Shown here piece by piece: positions 11,672 through 22,813 of a DNA stretch of 64,000 nucleotides. Source of the stretch: Verticillium longisporum (taxonomy: Eukaryota; Ascomycota; Sordariomycetes; Glomerellales; Plectosphaerellaceae); the NCBI GenBank assembly GCA_019188255.1, contig JAETXT010000013.1, forward strand, positions 1,364,001 through 1,428,000, in the 5' to 3' direction. A program made the translations under genes and the position numbers. Within the stretch, counting starts at the first letter, position 1. Every line of letters begins with the position of its first letter. The notes under the pieces were generated by a model that worked only from the letters and a program-made list of their open reading frames with translations, was not told the DNA's origin and made no database searches.

Positions 11672-12901
11672 ATGCTTCTTTTAAACCTTATTTTCGTCGT
11701 CGAGGTTGCAAGCGCAGTCCTTGTTCCCCAGCCACCCGGTCCTTACGCCGTTGCCGTCGAGCATGTCGAGCTCGTCGACCATGATCGCATCGACCCGTTC
11801 GCGCCCGAGGCCAGTACCACACGCCGGTTCATCGCCTCAGTATTTCTCCCAATCGAATCACAGTATGGTTGCGAGTCGCAAGTAGTGCCGTACATGCCTC
11901 CCCTGACGGCCAGCGTCTTTGCGAGGCCTGCTGAGCTGCTCGGCTTGCCGCCAGCGATGGTCTCCTCTTTTGAGATGGCATTTTGCGATATCTCAACAAC
12001 CGACCTGGATGCAACCGCCGACAAGGGGAAATTCCCTTAGGTCGTGTTCTCGCATTGTCTGGGCGGCACAAGGTTCATGTATAGTGCGATGGCGAGGTCG
12101 CTGTCGAGCCTGGGTCTTATTGTTTTGGTGCTCGATTACACATACGAGACCGCGGTGGTGGAGTTCCCGGACGGGAGCGCCGTGTTCTCGTCTGATCCGG
12201 AGTTAGCGAACTCTACAGTCACTTTGTAAGGACTGGAGGTAATCCGCAGCCCGAAAGACCACTGGTACAGCGAGCAGACGCACGAGGGATATAGATGTTG
12301 ACATGCCCAGGTCCGAACTGCGGATGAGATTTTCCTCATCTCCCAACTGTCCAACAAGACGCTCACAGACTCCCTCTTCGGGGAATTTCCCGGCACCTTT
12401 GACCCCCACAGAGTCGTCGTCTCAGGGCACTCGTTCGGCGGTTCCACCGCCGCAGCCGCCGCGCACCACGTCGCCCGCGTCGTCGGCGGCCTTAATTTCG
12501 ACGGCCCGATCCTCCCGCCCGTGGACGCGGAAGGCTTCGAGGGCAAATCGTTCGTGCTCGTGTCCCAGTCCATCGGCAACGATTCGGCGCCGGTGCCGTT
12601 CTGGGAGGACTTTTACGGTAACCTCAAGGACGCCAAGATGCAGCTGGCGATGAGGGACACCAAACACTACGCCTTTTCCGACATACAGCTGCTGCTGACG
12701 GTGTATCGGGTCCCCGCGGCGTCGCAGCCTCGGGTGGATGCCTTGTTTGGTAAGCTGGACGGCAAGAGGGTTGAGGGTGCGATGAACGAGATCACGGTCG
12801 GGCTGGTTGAATTGCTCTTTAAGAACCGAACGGCGCCGCTGAGGAACGTGGGCGGGAATCCTGATATTGCTGTCCTTCTCAGTAACCTCCCTGGGTGCTA
12901 G
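11672..12901 (+). pseudogene. Secreted PAF-acetylhydrolase-like esterase, broken
   Basis: The ATG at 11672 opens a signal peptide (MLLLNLIFVVEVASA). Sequence typical of fungal platelet-activating-factor acetylhydrolase/lipase-like serine esterases follows: LPPAMVSSFEM, FSHCLGGTRFMYSAMA, EFPDGSAVF, the nucleophile elbow GHSFGG at about 12428, LNFDGP for the Asp region, and a candidate catalytic His in DTKHYAF at about 12660. The reading frame is interrupted by TAG at 12038-12040, TAA at 12227-12229 and TGA near 12297. The only obvious intron (GTAAGG 12226 to CCCAG 12310, 85 nt) leaves the frame shifted. The 3' part (12311-12901) is open and complete. I call a pseudogene; at least the first TAG is not removable by splicing without losing conserved sequence. 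Confidence 0.72.
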
Positions 12902-13487
12902 TAGCCGCGATCAAGGGTTGGGTTGGCTGAATACAAAGACACGGAATACGATGTATCTGGCTGTCTCCTTTTGATGGCCGTTCACTAGTGTGCATTTCGA
13001 GTCACCCCATTGCATAATGAAAACGTCTGGCGTTGTGGTTGCAAATCTTTTTGAGCATACATGGTGTTCCAAGTGGATCATGGCGACTCATGGATATACT
13101 GAAGAACCTTTCATAGAGGCCTGGTCTGGCACGACAGCGCCATGAATTTCCACGCTTCCATCGGATGCAGGTGCACGCCCAGCTCGCAAGTCAGTCGCAG
13201 TCGGTCATGCAGCAGTGTCCATGTCGATGGACGCACAATCGCTATCGTCGATCAACCTCCAAAGTACTGGGGAATTGGTGTACACGACGTGTCAACTCTC
13301 ATAGCTGTCAAGGCACCATGTGTATGAAGTCTGTATATTCAGTCATCTCCAATTATGAACAGGCCCAGATCAGGAAGTGCATCGATATTCGTCGACCACA
13401 GTAACCCTCCAACCAGTCACACATGTCCGTCTACTCATCCAGCGTCCTCGTGAAGGTCTCTGCATGCATCGTCATCATCGCCACCGA
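12902..13487. other. Intergenic region between convergent genes
   Basis: This is the shared 3' flank of the esterase relic (forward) and the membrane-protein gene (reverse). No gene was seen. Confidence 0.5.
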
Positions 13488-14006
13488 CTAGGCCTTCTTC
13501 GGCTGCGCAGCGACGCGGCCGCCGCGGGTGAGGAAGTGCAAGGTGGCGTAGAAGACAAGGGCGGCCTCGAGCGCGATGAAGCCAATGAGGATGCCGTTGA
13601 GGACATTCTCCTCGTAGCCGAAGCAGAGACCGTCGAGGCGGTCGCGGAAGACGGGGAAAGCGCCAAAGGTAAGCATGACGAATTGGAAGCCGTAAAAGGT
13701 GAGCCAGTAGGGTCTGCGGTCTGTCAGTCTGGGTTTCTCGAGCTGGTTCCCGAGCTGGTTCTCGAGCTGGTTCTCGAGCTGGATCTCGAGCGGGATCGGG
13801 GCTGCCACGACAGAAAGGAGCACGCACGTTTGCTCACGGGTCAGCTTGGTCCATTGGGTCGGCTCGCCGATCTGGGACATTTGCACGGCGAAGAGAATTC
13901 CGCCGAGGCACCAGGTCCAGAGGAATCCCATGCGCTGGAGGGGCTCGAGGGTGTTGGCGATGTCGATGGCGCGGTTGGCCGCGTCGGTGAGGAGGGCGAC
14001 GACCAT
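13488..14006 (-). CDS. Small three-TM membrane protein with an in-frame repeat-bearing intron
   Basis: The exons are complement 13838-14006 and 13488-13720, giving 133 residues. The intron 13721-13837 (117 nt, GTGAGC..GACAG) is a multiple of three and has no stop, so unspliced mRNA would encode 172 residues with an LEN-Q pentad repeat in the middle. Splicing joins TQWTKLT directly to RRPYWLTFYGF, which is the more protein-like product. The three hydrophobic helices are near residues 27-43 (GFLWTWCLGGILFAVQM), 61-80 (WLTFYGFQFVMLTFGAF) and 97-119 (NGILIGFIALEAALVFYATL). It has a short lysine-ending tail. I do not recognise the family, and no catalytic motif is visible. It is probably an organelle or ER membrane protein. 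Confidence 0.72.
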   Translation of the reverse strand: MVVALLTDAANRAIDIANTLEPLQRMGFLWTWCLGGILFAVQMSQIGEPTQWTKLTREQTCVLLSVVAAPIPLEIQLENQLENQLGNQLEKPRLTDRRPYWLTFYGFQFVMLTFGAFPVFRDRLDGLCFGYEENVLNGILIGFIALEAALVFYATLHFLTRGGRVAAQPKKA

Positions 14007-14157
14007 TTTGACTGTGGCACCGGGGCGGGGAAGGTTGCAATTAGGTAGGCACCTAGGGTAGTAGAAGGGGTACTATCGAGAGTGTCGGTGGTAGATTGGC
14101 GCAAATGAGGGGTCGTTATGCGATGGTGACGATCAATTCGGCAGATGTTGCACGGTC

Positions 14158-14222
14158 GCAAGTCTCAGTCGCAATCTCAGTCGCAGTCTCAGTCGCAGTC
14201 ACAGTCTCAGTCAAAGTCGCAG
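14158..14222. repeat. CAGTCT/CAGTCG microsatellite-like tract
   Basis: An imperfect 6- and 12-bp array of CAGTCG, CAGTCT and CAATCT units runs for about 65 bp in the region upstream of the reverse-strand membrane gene. It is open in one frame (SQSQSQ), which is a repeat artefact rather than a gene. Confidence 0.85.
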
Positions 14223-15697
14223 AGCTCGAGAACACTCCAGACAATCCACGCTGAGGCAGCAAACAGCGCGCCGTGGCACTTTTATTCTTCAGAGTCTGGA
14301 GCCTCGCGGATCGCGCTATTCTCTTATCGCATCGCCAAACATCTCCACGTGTTCTTATCGAAGCGGGGAGCGCAATCTTGACAGGGCAGCGCAGGGCAGC
14401 GCTAACCCCAAAGGGGACGCGGGCCTCTTGAGCCGAGCGCACCAAGCCCGATACAGCGTCGAGGGCCTGCTGGGGCTGCCCGCTATGCCCTGAACGTCCC
14501 GTCAACCCGCCCAACCAGACACAGACCGAAGCTCACCGGGGCAGCCAGGGACCAGGTCACACGCCAGCCTTCTTCTCCGCTCCATCCTTCCCCAGACACA
14601 TCGGCTCCAGGGTCCAGACTCCCGTCCTCTCAACTGTCCGACGGTCCCTTTGCCTATCCGACGGCCTACACACCTGTCCGACGGATCCTACCGCCGACGA
14701 CAACAAGCATGATGTCCCAGATACTCCAAGTGTCCCGGCCCAACGCCAAGCCAATGCAGCGTCATCTGCTCCGTCAAACTCGCTACCAACGATAAGCTCA
14801 AGGACCCTGGGACCCGACCTACACCGATCTGGATCGTGTCTTCTGGGCATTCGAGGTGGGATGGTTCGTTCAAGGTTAGCGAGCCAGGCATCCGGGGGAC
14901 ACCTGGCTACCAATACTCCATCAACGCCTTCCATTCACCAGACGCCTCTCTGCTTCCGCGGCGTCAGCCTGCTTTTGAGCGCAAACTGCCGCATCTCGCA
15001 AGCACTGCCTGGTCCAAGCAAATCGGCTTCACTCGCCAATTCGGCCTCTCCCGCTGTCCCTTCTGGGCCTTGCCCGGCATGAGTCAATACCCCTGCAAAA
15101 TTGTCACGATGTCCAATCGCCGCCAAGGTTATCGTGGCTAGCTGCCTGCGACCTACAGATACCGACGCCAGCCTTTCTTGTTCGCAATCGAGGTTGGATG
15201 CTGCAAAGGGTAAGAAATGAAAACTCCCGTCTGGTTGGAAACAGACGCTCAGACAAATCTCAAGGTCGACACCAAGCCGCCAATAAGAGACTCGTTCATC
15301 TGAACCTTTTCGACCAAACACCCCTGGTGGAGTCGACGCCCAAACGCCTGTCCTACCAACATCGCCCAGCCCCATAGCAGCGACCACACCACCGTGATGC
15401 GCCAAGACCGCCCCCTCATGGCCTCCTCCCCACCAAGAGCATCGAGCCTCCGCCAACCCTGCAGATCCGGGACCAAGCGATAGCCCCCAGTCGCTCGCCA
15501 GTCCTCGTTGAGTTCATACTCCGCCACCATCAGTCTACCAAAGCCGGCCGCCCTCTTCCGTGCCCCCGAAAGCAGGATGACGGCCCATCGCCGCTCGGCT
15601 TGGCGATCGGCCACGCTCGAGGGGTCCGGCTCATCCGTCTCCGGGCTTGCCCCTTCTGGTCTGAATGCCCTCACGTAACAGTGGGCAAAGGCAAACG
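14223..15697. other. Upstream region of the mannanase gene
   Basis: About 1.5 kb have no supported gene. Reverse frames at 14935-15456 and 15249-15674 overlap each other in different frames and lack domains. The span probably holds the mannanase promoter. Confidence 0.5.
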
Positions 15698-15704
15698 TTA
15701 AATA
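15698..15704 (+). promoter_or_regulatory. TATA-like element of the mannanase gene
   Basis: TTAAATA lies 108 bp upstream of the mannanase ATG, a usual spacing for fungal promoters. Its assignment rests on position only. Confidence 0.35.
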
Positions 15705-15811
15705 CCGTCCAGCGTGGGCCTCGACTGGTAGCGAGCATCTCCTTTACTGCATCTTCGTAGCCAGGAGAACAGCCACCACTCTTCGAGAACCAATCCTCCC
15801 CACCCATCGAA

Positions 15812-17396
15812 ATGCGTTCGTCCCTTCTCGCTCTGGCCCTGGCCCTCGCCGGCCAGCAGGTCGCGGCGCAGGTGCCTGCCGGCTTCGCCACGACCAAGGG
15901 CAACAAGTTCCAGGTCGACGGCAAGGATTTCATCTTCGCCGGTAGCAACGCCTACTACTGGCCCTTCAATGTGGTATGCAAGCCTCCAAGCTCGCCTTGA
16001 TCCATGGCTTTGTACTAACGAGCATCCCTAGTGGGGCACCGACCACTACTCGGACGTCGTCGTTGGCATGGACGCCGCTCTCGATGCTGGCCTCAAGGTC
16101 ATCCGAACCTGGGCCTTCCACGACCAGAACGCCACGACCATCTCTGGCGGGCTACCCCGCTACGGCACCGGAGGTGAGGCGACCATCTTCCAGAAGTTCA
16201 ACGCCGATGGAACCGTCACCATCGACCTTAAGCTCCTCGACATTGTCGTCAAGGCTGCCGAAGACACCGGCATCAAGCTGATCCTGGCCCTCACCAACAA
16301 CTGGGCCGACTACGGCGGCATGGATGTCTACACCGTCAACCGTGGCGGCCGCTACCACGACGATGTGAGTGCTGCCCTCGGGCTTTATGTCGTTCCATAC
16401 TAATCTCCCCAGTTCTACCGTCTGCCCGCCATCAAGACGGCCTTCAAGAACTACGTCTCCACCGTCGTCAGCCGCTACAAGGACTCCCCCGCCATCTTTG
16501 CCTGGGAGGTGGCCAACGAGGCCCGCTGCGGCGCCGATGGCACCCGCAACCTGCCCCGCGGCCCGGCCTGCACGACCGACCTGATCATCGACTGGCTCGA
16601 CGAGATGTCGACGTACATCAAGTCCATTGACGCCAACCATCTCGTGACCACTGGCACCGAAGGCCACTTCAACCGCGCCTCGTCCGACTGGGCGTACAAC
16701 GGCTCCGACGGCAACGACTTTGACGCCGAGCTCGAGCTGCCCAACGTCGACTTTGGCACCTTCCACTCGTACCCCGACTGGTGGTCCAAGACGCCCGCCT
16801 GGACCGACACGTGGATCGTGGACCACGCCGTTGCCGCCCGCGCCGCCGGCAAGCCCGTCATCCACGAGGAGTACGGCTGGCTCACGGCCTCGAAGCGCCA
16901 GGAGTACCTCGGCCAGACGAGCCCCTTTGGCCGCGTCGAGGTCCTCTCGCGCTGGCAGGACATTTCCCTGCGCGAGGAGATGCCCGACCTCTACTGGCAG
17001 TTTGGCTTTGGCGGCTACTCGTACGGCAAGAACCACGACGACGGCTTCACCATCTACCTCGAGGACGCCGAGGCCCAGCCCCTCGTCTTCCAGCACGCCG
17101 CCCGCGTCAACGCCCTCTACGGCAGCCCCCAGCCCACCACCACCGTTGCCCCGCCCGCGCCCACGACCACGACCAGGCCCGCCACTACGACAACGTCCCG
17201 GCCCGCCACCACCAGCACGTCCCGGCCCGCCACCACCACCAGCACCGTCGCCCCGCCCACCACCACCACGGCCCCCGCCGGCCCGACCCAGGTCCGCTGG
17301 GGCCAGTGCGGCGGCCAGGGCTGGACCGGCCCCAAGGTCTGCGCTGCGCCGTACACGTGCCAGGTGCAGAACGCTTGGTACTCGCAGTGCCTCTAA
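15812..17396 (+). CDS. Secreted endo-beta-1,4-mannanase (GH5) with C-terminal CBM1
   Basis: The exons are 15812-15973, 16032-16364 and 16413-17396, giving 492 residues. The introns of 58 and 48 nt have TACTAAC- or CTAAT-type branch sites. A signal peptide covers residues 1-19 ([19 protein letters not shown]). The GH5 barrel of the fungal endo-mannanase type follows: [42 protein letters not shown] with acid/base Glu201, TFHSYPDWW, and HEEYGW with the nucleophile at Glu317 or Glu318. A Pro/Thr/Arg linker (repeats of TSRPAT) leads to a CBM1 (residues about 458-492, [19 protein letters not shown]) that binds cellulose or mannan. The enzyme cuts internal beta-1,4-mannosidic bonds in hemicellulose outside the cell. 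All catalytic motifs are present, so it should be active. Confidence 0.95.
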
Positions 17397-17652
17397 GTGC
17401 TAGGCGGATGGGCAGGCCGTGCTTGGTGTGAGGATCACGGGCATGGGCTGGGATGCGTGTACATAGGACTGTTGTGCGTGTTCTTAGGATTCACCTGTAT
17501 ATATTGATCATCATGTTGGGAAAAGAAATGTTCGTTGATGTTGCACTTGGCCATGTGTTGAGCTACCAGTGATATGGGGCTCACTGATTATAGGGAGCAC
17601 GTAGCCTGGAATACAACACTCAACTCACACCACGGACACAACTAAATGTACC

Positions 17653-17822
17653 TGTCGGGTGGCCCTGCGGAGCCACCGAACATGGGGCAGTTTGAGAGTT
17701 AAGACTACGAGAACGTGTATATAAGGATTGCGGAGCGCCTGAATTCAGATGTATTCCGACCCCTATTGCCTGTGGATCACGTGGAAAAGACCTCTCACTC
17801 TGCTCCGAATCCAGCACTGCCA
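17653..17822 (-). mobile_element. Solo LTR-like element, copy 3 (inverted)
   Basis: Read on the reverse strand, this 170-bp stretch begins TGGCAGTGCTGG and ends CCCGACA. It shares blocks AGAGTGA, GAGGTCTT, GGAATACATCTGAATTC, TATATA and GGCTCCGCAGGG with copies 1 and 2. The flanking 5-mers (AGTAG and GGTAC) match poorly, so it is older or rearranged. It lies about 250 bp downstream of the mannanase stop. Confidence 0.6.
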
Positions 17823-18098
17823 CTACTGTCTCGAGCTCCCAGCCACAGCCTGAGCTATGGACAGGGCTACGCTGACAGCAAAGTCCATCCAATACAACTC
17901 TGATATAGATGGAAAATTGATAAATCATCGTCAAGTCCTCTGGAAGCAACGCTGTGTTGACCTCTCTTGCCACAACGGCATGTCCTTGAAGCTGCTAAGA
18001 CGGCCGTTTTGATCTAATACAGACAGGCCAGACCAGCGAGAACCGTCCAATTGGAGGCATGCAGGTGAGGCTCGGCCGCACGGCAATGTCAGGTTTCC

Positions 18099-18172
18099 AG
18101 GGACAGTGAGGACAGGGACAGTGAGGACAGGGACAGTGAGGACAGGGACAGTGAAGACAGGGACAGTGAGGA
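18099..18172. repeat. 15-bp minisatellite (about 5 copies)
   Basis: The unit GGGACAGTGAGGACA is tandemly repeated with one variant (GAAGACA in the fourth copy). It is not in a supported gene. Confidence 0.9.
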
Positions 18173-18531
18173 TATTGAATGTCCAATTGGTTCCCAAGAA
18201 AAAAAGAAAGCCTTTGCTACCAAGTACATCTTTGACCATCCCAGCGAAGATACACAAGAAGGGAACGGAAAGATATCAAGTTGATGCAAATGGCGCTACT
18301 TATAGATCCCTCACTTCAACTCACAATCGTCATTGTACGCCCACCAAGTCTTGAACCAACGCCATGATATCCCCTGCGATCTATCTCGACCAGCTGTCAA
18401 GGCAACGAGGCGACGAGGCCTCCGACTCCATTAAACCCGACCCCACCATTTCACCCTCTGCGTCCGTCCTTCATGAGCTGGCTCATCCTAGACGCTGCTT
18501 CTGGGTACCAGGCACCAATCAAGTACCTACA

Positions 18532-18991
18532 TCAACGCCACACCATCTGCCCACCACCACCGAGGGCGATTCTGGCAGTCACCGGGTTCGGCTCCTGCAG
18601 GTAGCGCTCCATGGCTACGCTGCTGGGGGGGAGCGCCTTGGGCAGCCTGGGTGTCACCCACACCTTGGCTGCATCACGCTTTGTCAGAGAGGGTGCCCTG
18701 GCATTCCCCGGCACGCAAGAAGGGGACTTACTCGCTCACGGCGTCGAGGTTGAGTTCGGTGTGGCTGGAAGCCTTGTGTGAAGACTTGCGGGAGGACTTG
18801 GCCGGAGTCTTGTGTGGCATGTTGAAAGTAGAAAATGGGTCTATGTGTGGGTGTGGTGATTTTTCGGGGGGTGCAAAAGCTGTCGGTTCCGATGGTGGTG
18901 CTTGTAGTGATGGCGATGGTGATGCTTGTGATGGCGTTGATGGTGATGGTATGTGATCAGGAGAGAAACGGAACATGGCAGTGGGCACCAT
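18532..18991 (-). CDS. Possible small two-exon gene of unknown function
   Basis: The reverse frame from 18991 (MVPTAMFRFSPDHIPSPSTP) is Ser/Pro/His-rich and then basic (KTPAKSSRKSSHKASSH). It runs into a strong donor GAGTAAGTCC at 18731. The best protein-like continuation begins at 18697 (APSLTKRDAAKVWVTPRLPK) and ends at 18532, but the implied intron is only 34 nt. The alternative acceptor at 63 nt has a good CTGAC branch site but gives a different, less protein-like frame. About 140 residues are predicted. Coding status is uncertain and no domain is recognised. Confidence 0.3.
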
Positions 18992-19645
18992 AGTGATTTT
19001 CTTTTATACTTGATCGTGTGGTCCATTTGATGCTCAAAGGTAGTTTTGCAAAGTCAGTCAAGCATCCTGAGATCAGCGATCGTGGGAATCCCGGGTTGCA
19101 AAGCCAGTCGAAATCAGTGCCGGCGAAAAATGACAGCTTAGCAAAAGTCCGCATCATCATAAGGTTAGGCTGTTTTGCGAGTTTCGCACTACTCCATGTC
19201 AGATTCACAGATCCTGCATAACATCCTAGTCTTGGGTCTGCAGGTCTCGCTGGATGTGCAGCAGCTCACTGGGTGTGCAGCAAGGCACTCTGGGCCTCCT
19301 TGGCAGGCTCCTCTGCCCGGCTTTTCGTGCATTTCATGCAGCCTGCACTGAATGGTGCGCGAACCACCTCTGCCACTTCTCTATGGGCACAACTGGCTCT
19401 TCTCGATGGAACGTGTCTTGATTTATCTTCCTCGTCTCTTCTTCACTGAGCTATCAACCTCCACATCCATCAACTTTGGGGCGCCACAACCCTCCCGTTG
19501 TCAGACAACGAGGAGCGCTCACCAAATTAATCAAGTATAATAACATATCTAGCAAGCTGACAATCTCAGGTGAGCTCTAACGTATACATTCCTTGTTGTG
19601 GTTTCTCACTCACACTCTCTTAGCCACCTTGCACAGAGGTCCGCC
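18992..19645. other. Intergenic, no supported gene
   Basis: This is probably divergent promoter space between the possible reverse-strand gene and the forward C2H2 gene. Nothing distinct was seen. Confidence 0.5.
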
Positions 19646-22600
19646 ATGATGGACACCGCCACCAGCCCTGCCGATCCGCCACACCCCCGAAGCCATCAAA
19701 AGGGCTTGTCAACCCGAACCCAGGGACTCCGACAGCGCGTTAAATCTAAGACAGCCGAATACAGACGTTCTCTTTGGGGAAGCATCAAACAGAGTTCTGC
19801 GCCAGGGAGACCTGCCCCATCGCCCCCAGTGGAAATGACTACTGCCCAAGACCCTACCATCGCGGTCAAGTCGCAGTATTTATTTCAGGAGAGTAACCTA
19901 AGCTCTTCACTCGGAAGCCACCCCGAAAGCCAACAGCAAGCCCTGAGACTTCTAAAGGAAGACTCCCAGCACCTGCAATCGACTCCATCCGATAGGCGTC
20001 CAGCAGCCACTACCTCGTCTGACCTTCCAACAAGGGATGTTTATACTGAGGGCATTACGCACAGCGAAGGCGAGGCCGTCCAGGCTTCTTCTGTCTCGCC
20101 CGATATTGTCGCAGTTGAGATATCGAGACCCTGTGTCGACTTATCTCGTTCTACAACGATCTTTGCCCGGCCGGAAGATGTGTCCCGTGGTCTCGATATA
20201 CTGAGCATTAATGGTATTAAACTTGTCCTGTTGCCACGATTCGTTGCTAATCATCTTTAAAGGTCTGGAAGATGGTCTGGGCAGACAAGGATATAGGCTC
20301 AGAACCGAGACCCACCAAGCCCCTCGCAATGATTGGTCAACGCCGGCATCGGGCCTGTAATCATCGTAACCTCGAACATGGCAGCTTCACTTTCTTGTCG
20401 TGACGAGTCATTCCTCAGCCTTTCGTCTTGCGACTCAATTCTCAGCCAGGTCACACGACGGTCTACAGACGGCACAGACAAGTCCTACGCCTCCGAAGCT
20501 TTTACCTCCGCATCGCGAACTTCAACCATGGCCTCTGCAGCATCTTCTGATTGTAGCTGGCACGCTGTTTCATTCATGCACGCCTCACAGCCCGAGCTGG
20601 TTTTTCTTGCCGAGCAAAACCACTCCAAAGATAACGACACTCCACTTTCGTCGATCAGCACGGCGCAAAAGCTCCTGTACCTTCTTACACGGGCTAACCC
20701 TCATGGCCGATGCGATAAGCAGCATCTGCAAGACGAGAACGAGGGTTCTCGAAGGCCGCGACCACCGAGTCCTGCTTCGTCGCAGGCTCGGGGGAGACGT
20801 AGTCAACTGGACCAACACGTCGATATGGGTGACGTTCCGGATGCTTTCGCCACTCTTAGCGCGACCGTTGAAAATCGGTCAACGAAGCAAAGTTTCAATG
20901 GAGTGTCATCTCTGAGCCTTCCTGTCAAGCGCAAAACCAGTACTCTAGCCATGGAAATTGTTTCTCCGATCATCAGAGCTTCCGCAATCAAGGGGAGACC
21001 TGTTGAGGCAGGGCTTGTTGTGAAAGCTCTCGGGCGGACAGGCCGTACTCTTGTGGCTACGAGGCCTATGCCAACCAGAACTCGAACTGAAGGGCAAATG
21101 AGCGATTGATCGCCTAGCTCCGAGTCCAAAAGACGCCGAACCCTCAGCATAATTGAGGAAGCCCGTGTGGAGCCCAGTGGTGGTTCCAGTGACCCGCGGC
21201 CCACCGCCGATCGGGTGCCCGATTTTCTCGAAACAGAAGCACGGGATCATAACTTGCTTGGAGCGTCTCTCTCAAGCTCCGAGCGCACGTCTGAGACGGC
21301 ATCTGCGAGCGACCTCGTGGCAACCCCCCGTGAACACTCCCCGGCAACCCGTGCGTCGTCTGTTCCTGCCCCTATGGAGATAGATTCTGAAGAAGAAGAT
21401 TTCCACAACGAAATCATGTCTGATACGACAGATGAGTCGGATGATGACTACATGTACGGAGACGAAGTCGATTCTAATGATTCCGAAGCCGACCCCTTCA
21501 ACTGCACGGCCAAAGAGCAGACGTCGGCGACCCCGTCCGGAGTGCACGCCTGGGTCAAGTCCGTGGCGAACGGCACCACCGGCGGCAACGCGCCTGCAGG
21601 AAATAGCAGCGGAGCCTTCCAGTGCATGGGGCCCTCCGGCGGTTCCGGGGCTGGCGGAGCTGACAACGGAAAACGGCGTCATAGTGGGGCCGACGGTCGG
21701 GACGTCGATGAGGGGCGGGGTAACGGACACGGCAAACGTCCGAAACTGGGCGAAAAGGGCCAAAGAAATGCCAATTATGCCAAACTATGCATGCCCCTTC
21801 TCGAAACGATACCCTCCTAACCTGCTGCCGACAGCCTGTAGAAAGGGTTGGCCAGAAGTACGGCTGGTGAAGTATGCAATTCCATTTTGCTGAGACCCTC
21901 CACTCAACATGATTACATGCCAACTTCGAGACGAGGTACTGACAGAATATAGGCAACACCTTTATCGCCACCATGTGCATGAGCGCTGCCCGCGGTGTCA
22001 CGCAACTTTCAGATCTATAGATCAGTTGAACAAACATCTTTGTCTCGAACAGCAATGCCCAATCATACCTGATCCTGGCACCTCGATCGGCATTGATAGA
22101 GAAACCAAGATCAAGGTCAAGTCTAGAGTTGGGATCCAACGACAGCCAGAACACGTCCGCTGGACAAATTTGTACAAGATACTATTCCCAAACTCAGACG
22201 AGGTACCGTCGCCATGTATGTCACCTACCCCGCAACGTATGGTGATAAAAGACCTCCTGTTGACTGCAAGATAGATTGCGACGTATCATTGACCAGCACT
22301 TTACCCAACAACGAGCTACTCCAGTTGTTGCACGGTAATCTCTCTGAATCGGTCCCCTATGAAATCGATCGAAAGCTCTCAGACTACCAACCGAGCCTGG
22401 GAATCAGCCCCTCTCACCTGGAAATCATCAAGCACGTCTGTAAAGAGGTCATGAACGCAAAATTCTCTGTATTCACAGAGTCACTGGAAGAAACCGGAGG
22501 GGTCCCGCAAACGACATCGCCTGATCTGGTCCCAGAAGTGGGACCCCCCAGCACAGCCGCTGAGAACACGCAATTCGCTGCTGACGAGTCTACTCACATG

Positions 22601-22813
22601 AATGGTGGCGATGACAACACCCTCAGTCAGTTTATGGATTCCCATGGCTATGGCCAGGATGGGTACAGTGCTGCTCCAATGGATTTTGGAGCAGACTTTG
22701 AATTCAATCCCGACCCGTGCACGTCAGCCCATGGCGTGTACTTGCCACAGAACTTTTCATCCTCGGGAATCGAAGAAGCAGAACCGAAGGGAAAAGAGAA
22801 GGAGCTTTTTTGA
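19646..22813 (+). pseudogene. C2H2-type zinc-finger protein gene with premature TGA
   Basis: The start is ATGATGG at 19646. A 49-nt intron 20214-20262 joins LSIN to GLEDGLGRQGYRLRTETHQ. A likely intron at 20356-20418 rejoins LSSCDSILSQ. An in-frame TGA at 21107-21109 interrupts QMSD/SPSSESKRRRTLS with no phase-compatible donor nearby. The frame must also change before YACPFSKRYP, either by a 46-nt intron (GTAACG at about 21719 to AAAG) or by an indel near 21787. Later introns are 21872-21952 and 22216-22274. The 3' part has two degenerate fungal fingers, ACPFSKRYP..CRKGWPEVRLVKQHLYRHHV and ERCPRCHATFRSIDQLNKH, then a PSPY motif and an acidic tail ending at 22813. This architecture is common in Pezizomycotina nuclear proteins of unknown target. 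The TGA implies a nonfunctional or truncated allele. Confidence 0.72.

Noticed and set aside
14158..14222. CRISPR-like or SQSQ protein-coding repeat
   Set aside because: Units are 6-12 bp without spacers; a simple eukaryotic microsatellite.
16152..17096. 314-codon reverse ORF over the mannanase gene
   Set aside because: Antisense shadow of the GH5 exons; Gly/Val-rich without motifs.
19598..19645. Upstream extension of the C2H2 gene (start near 19598)
   Set aside because: No ATG there; the first ATG in good context is at 19646.
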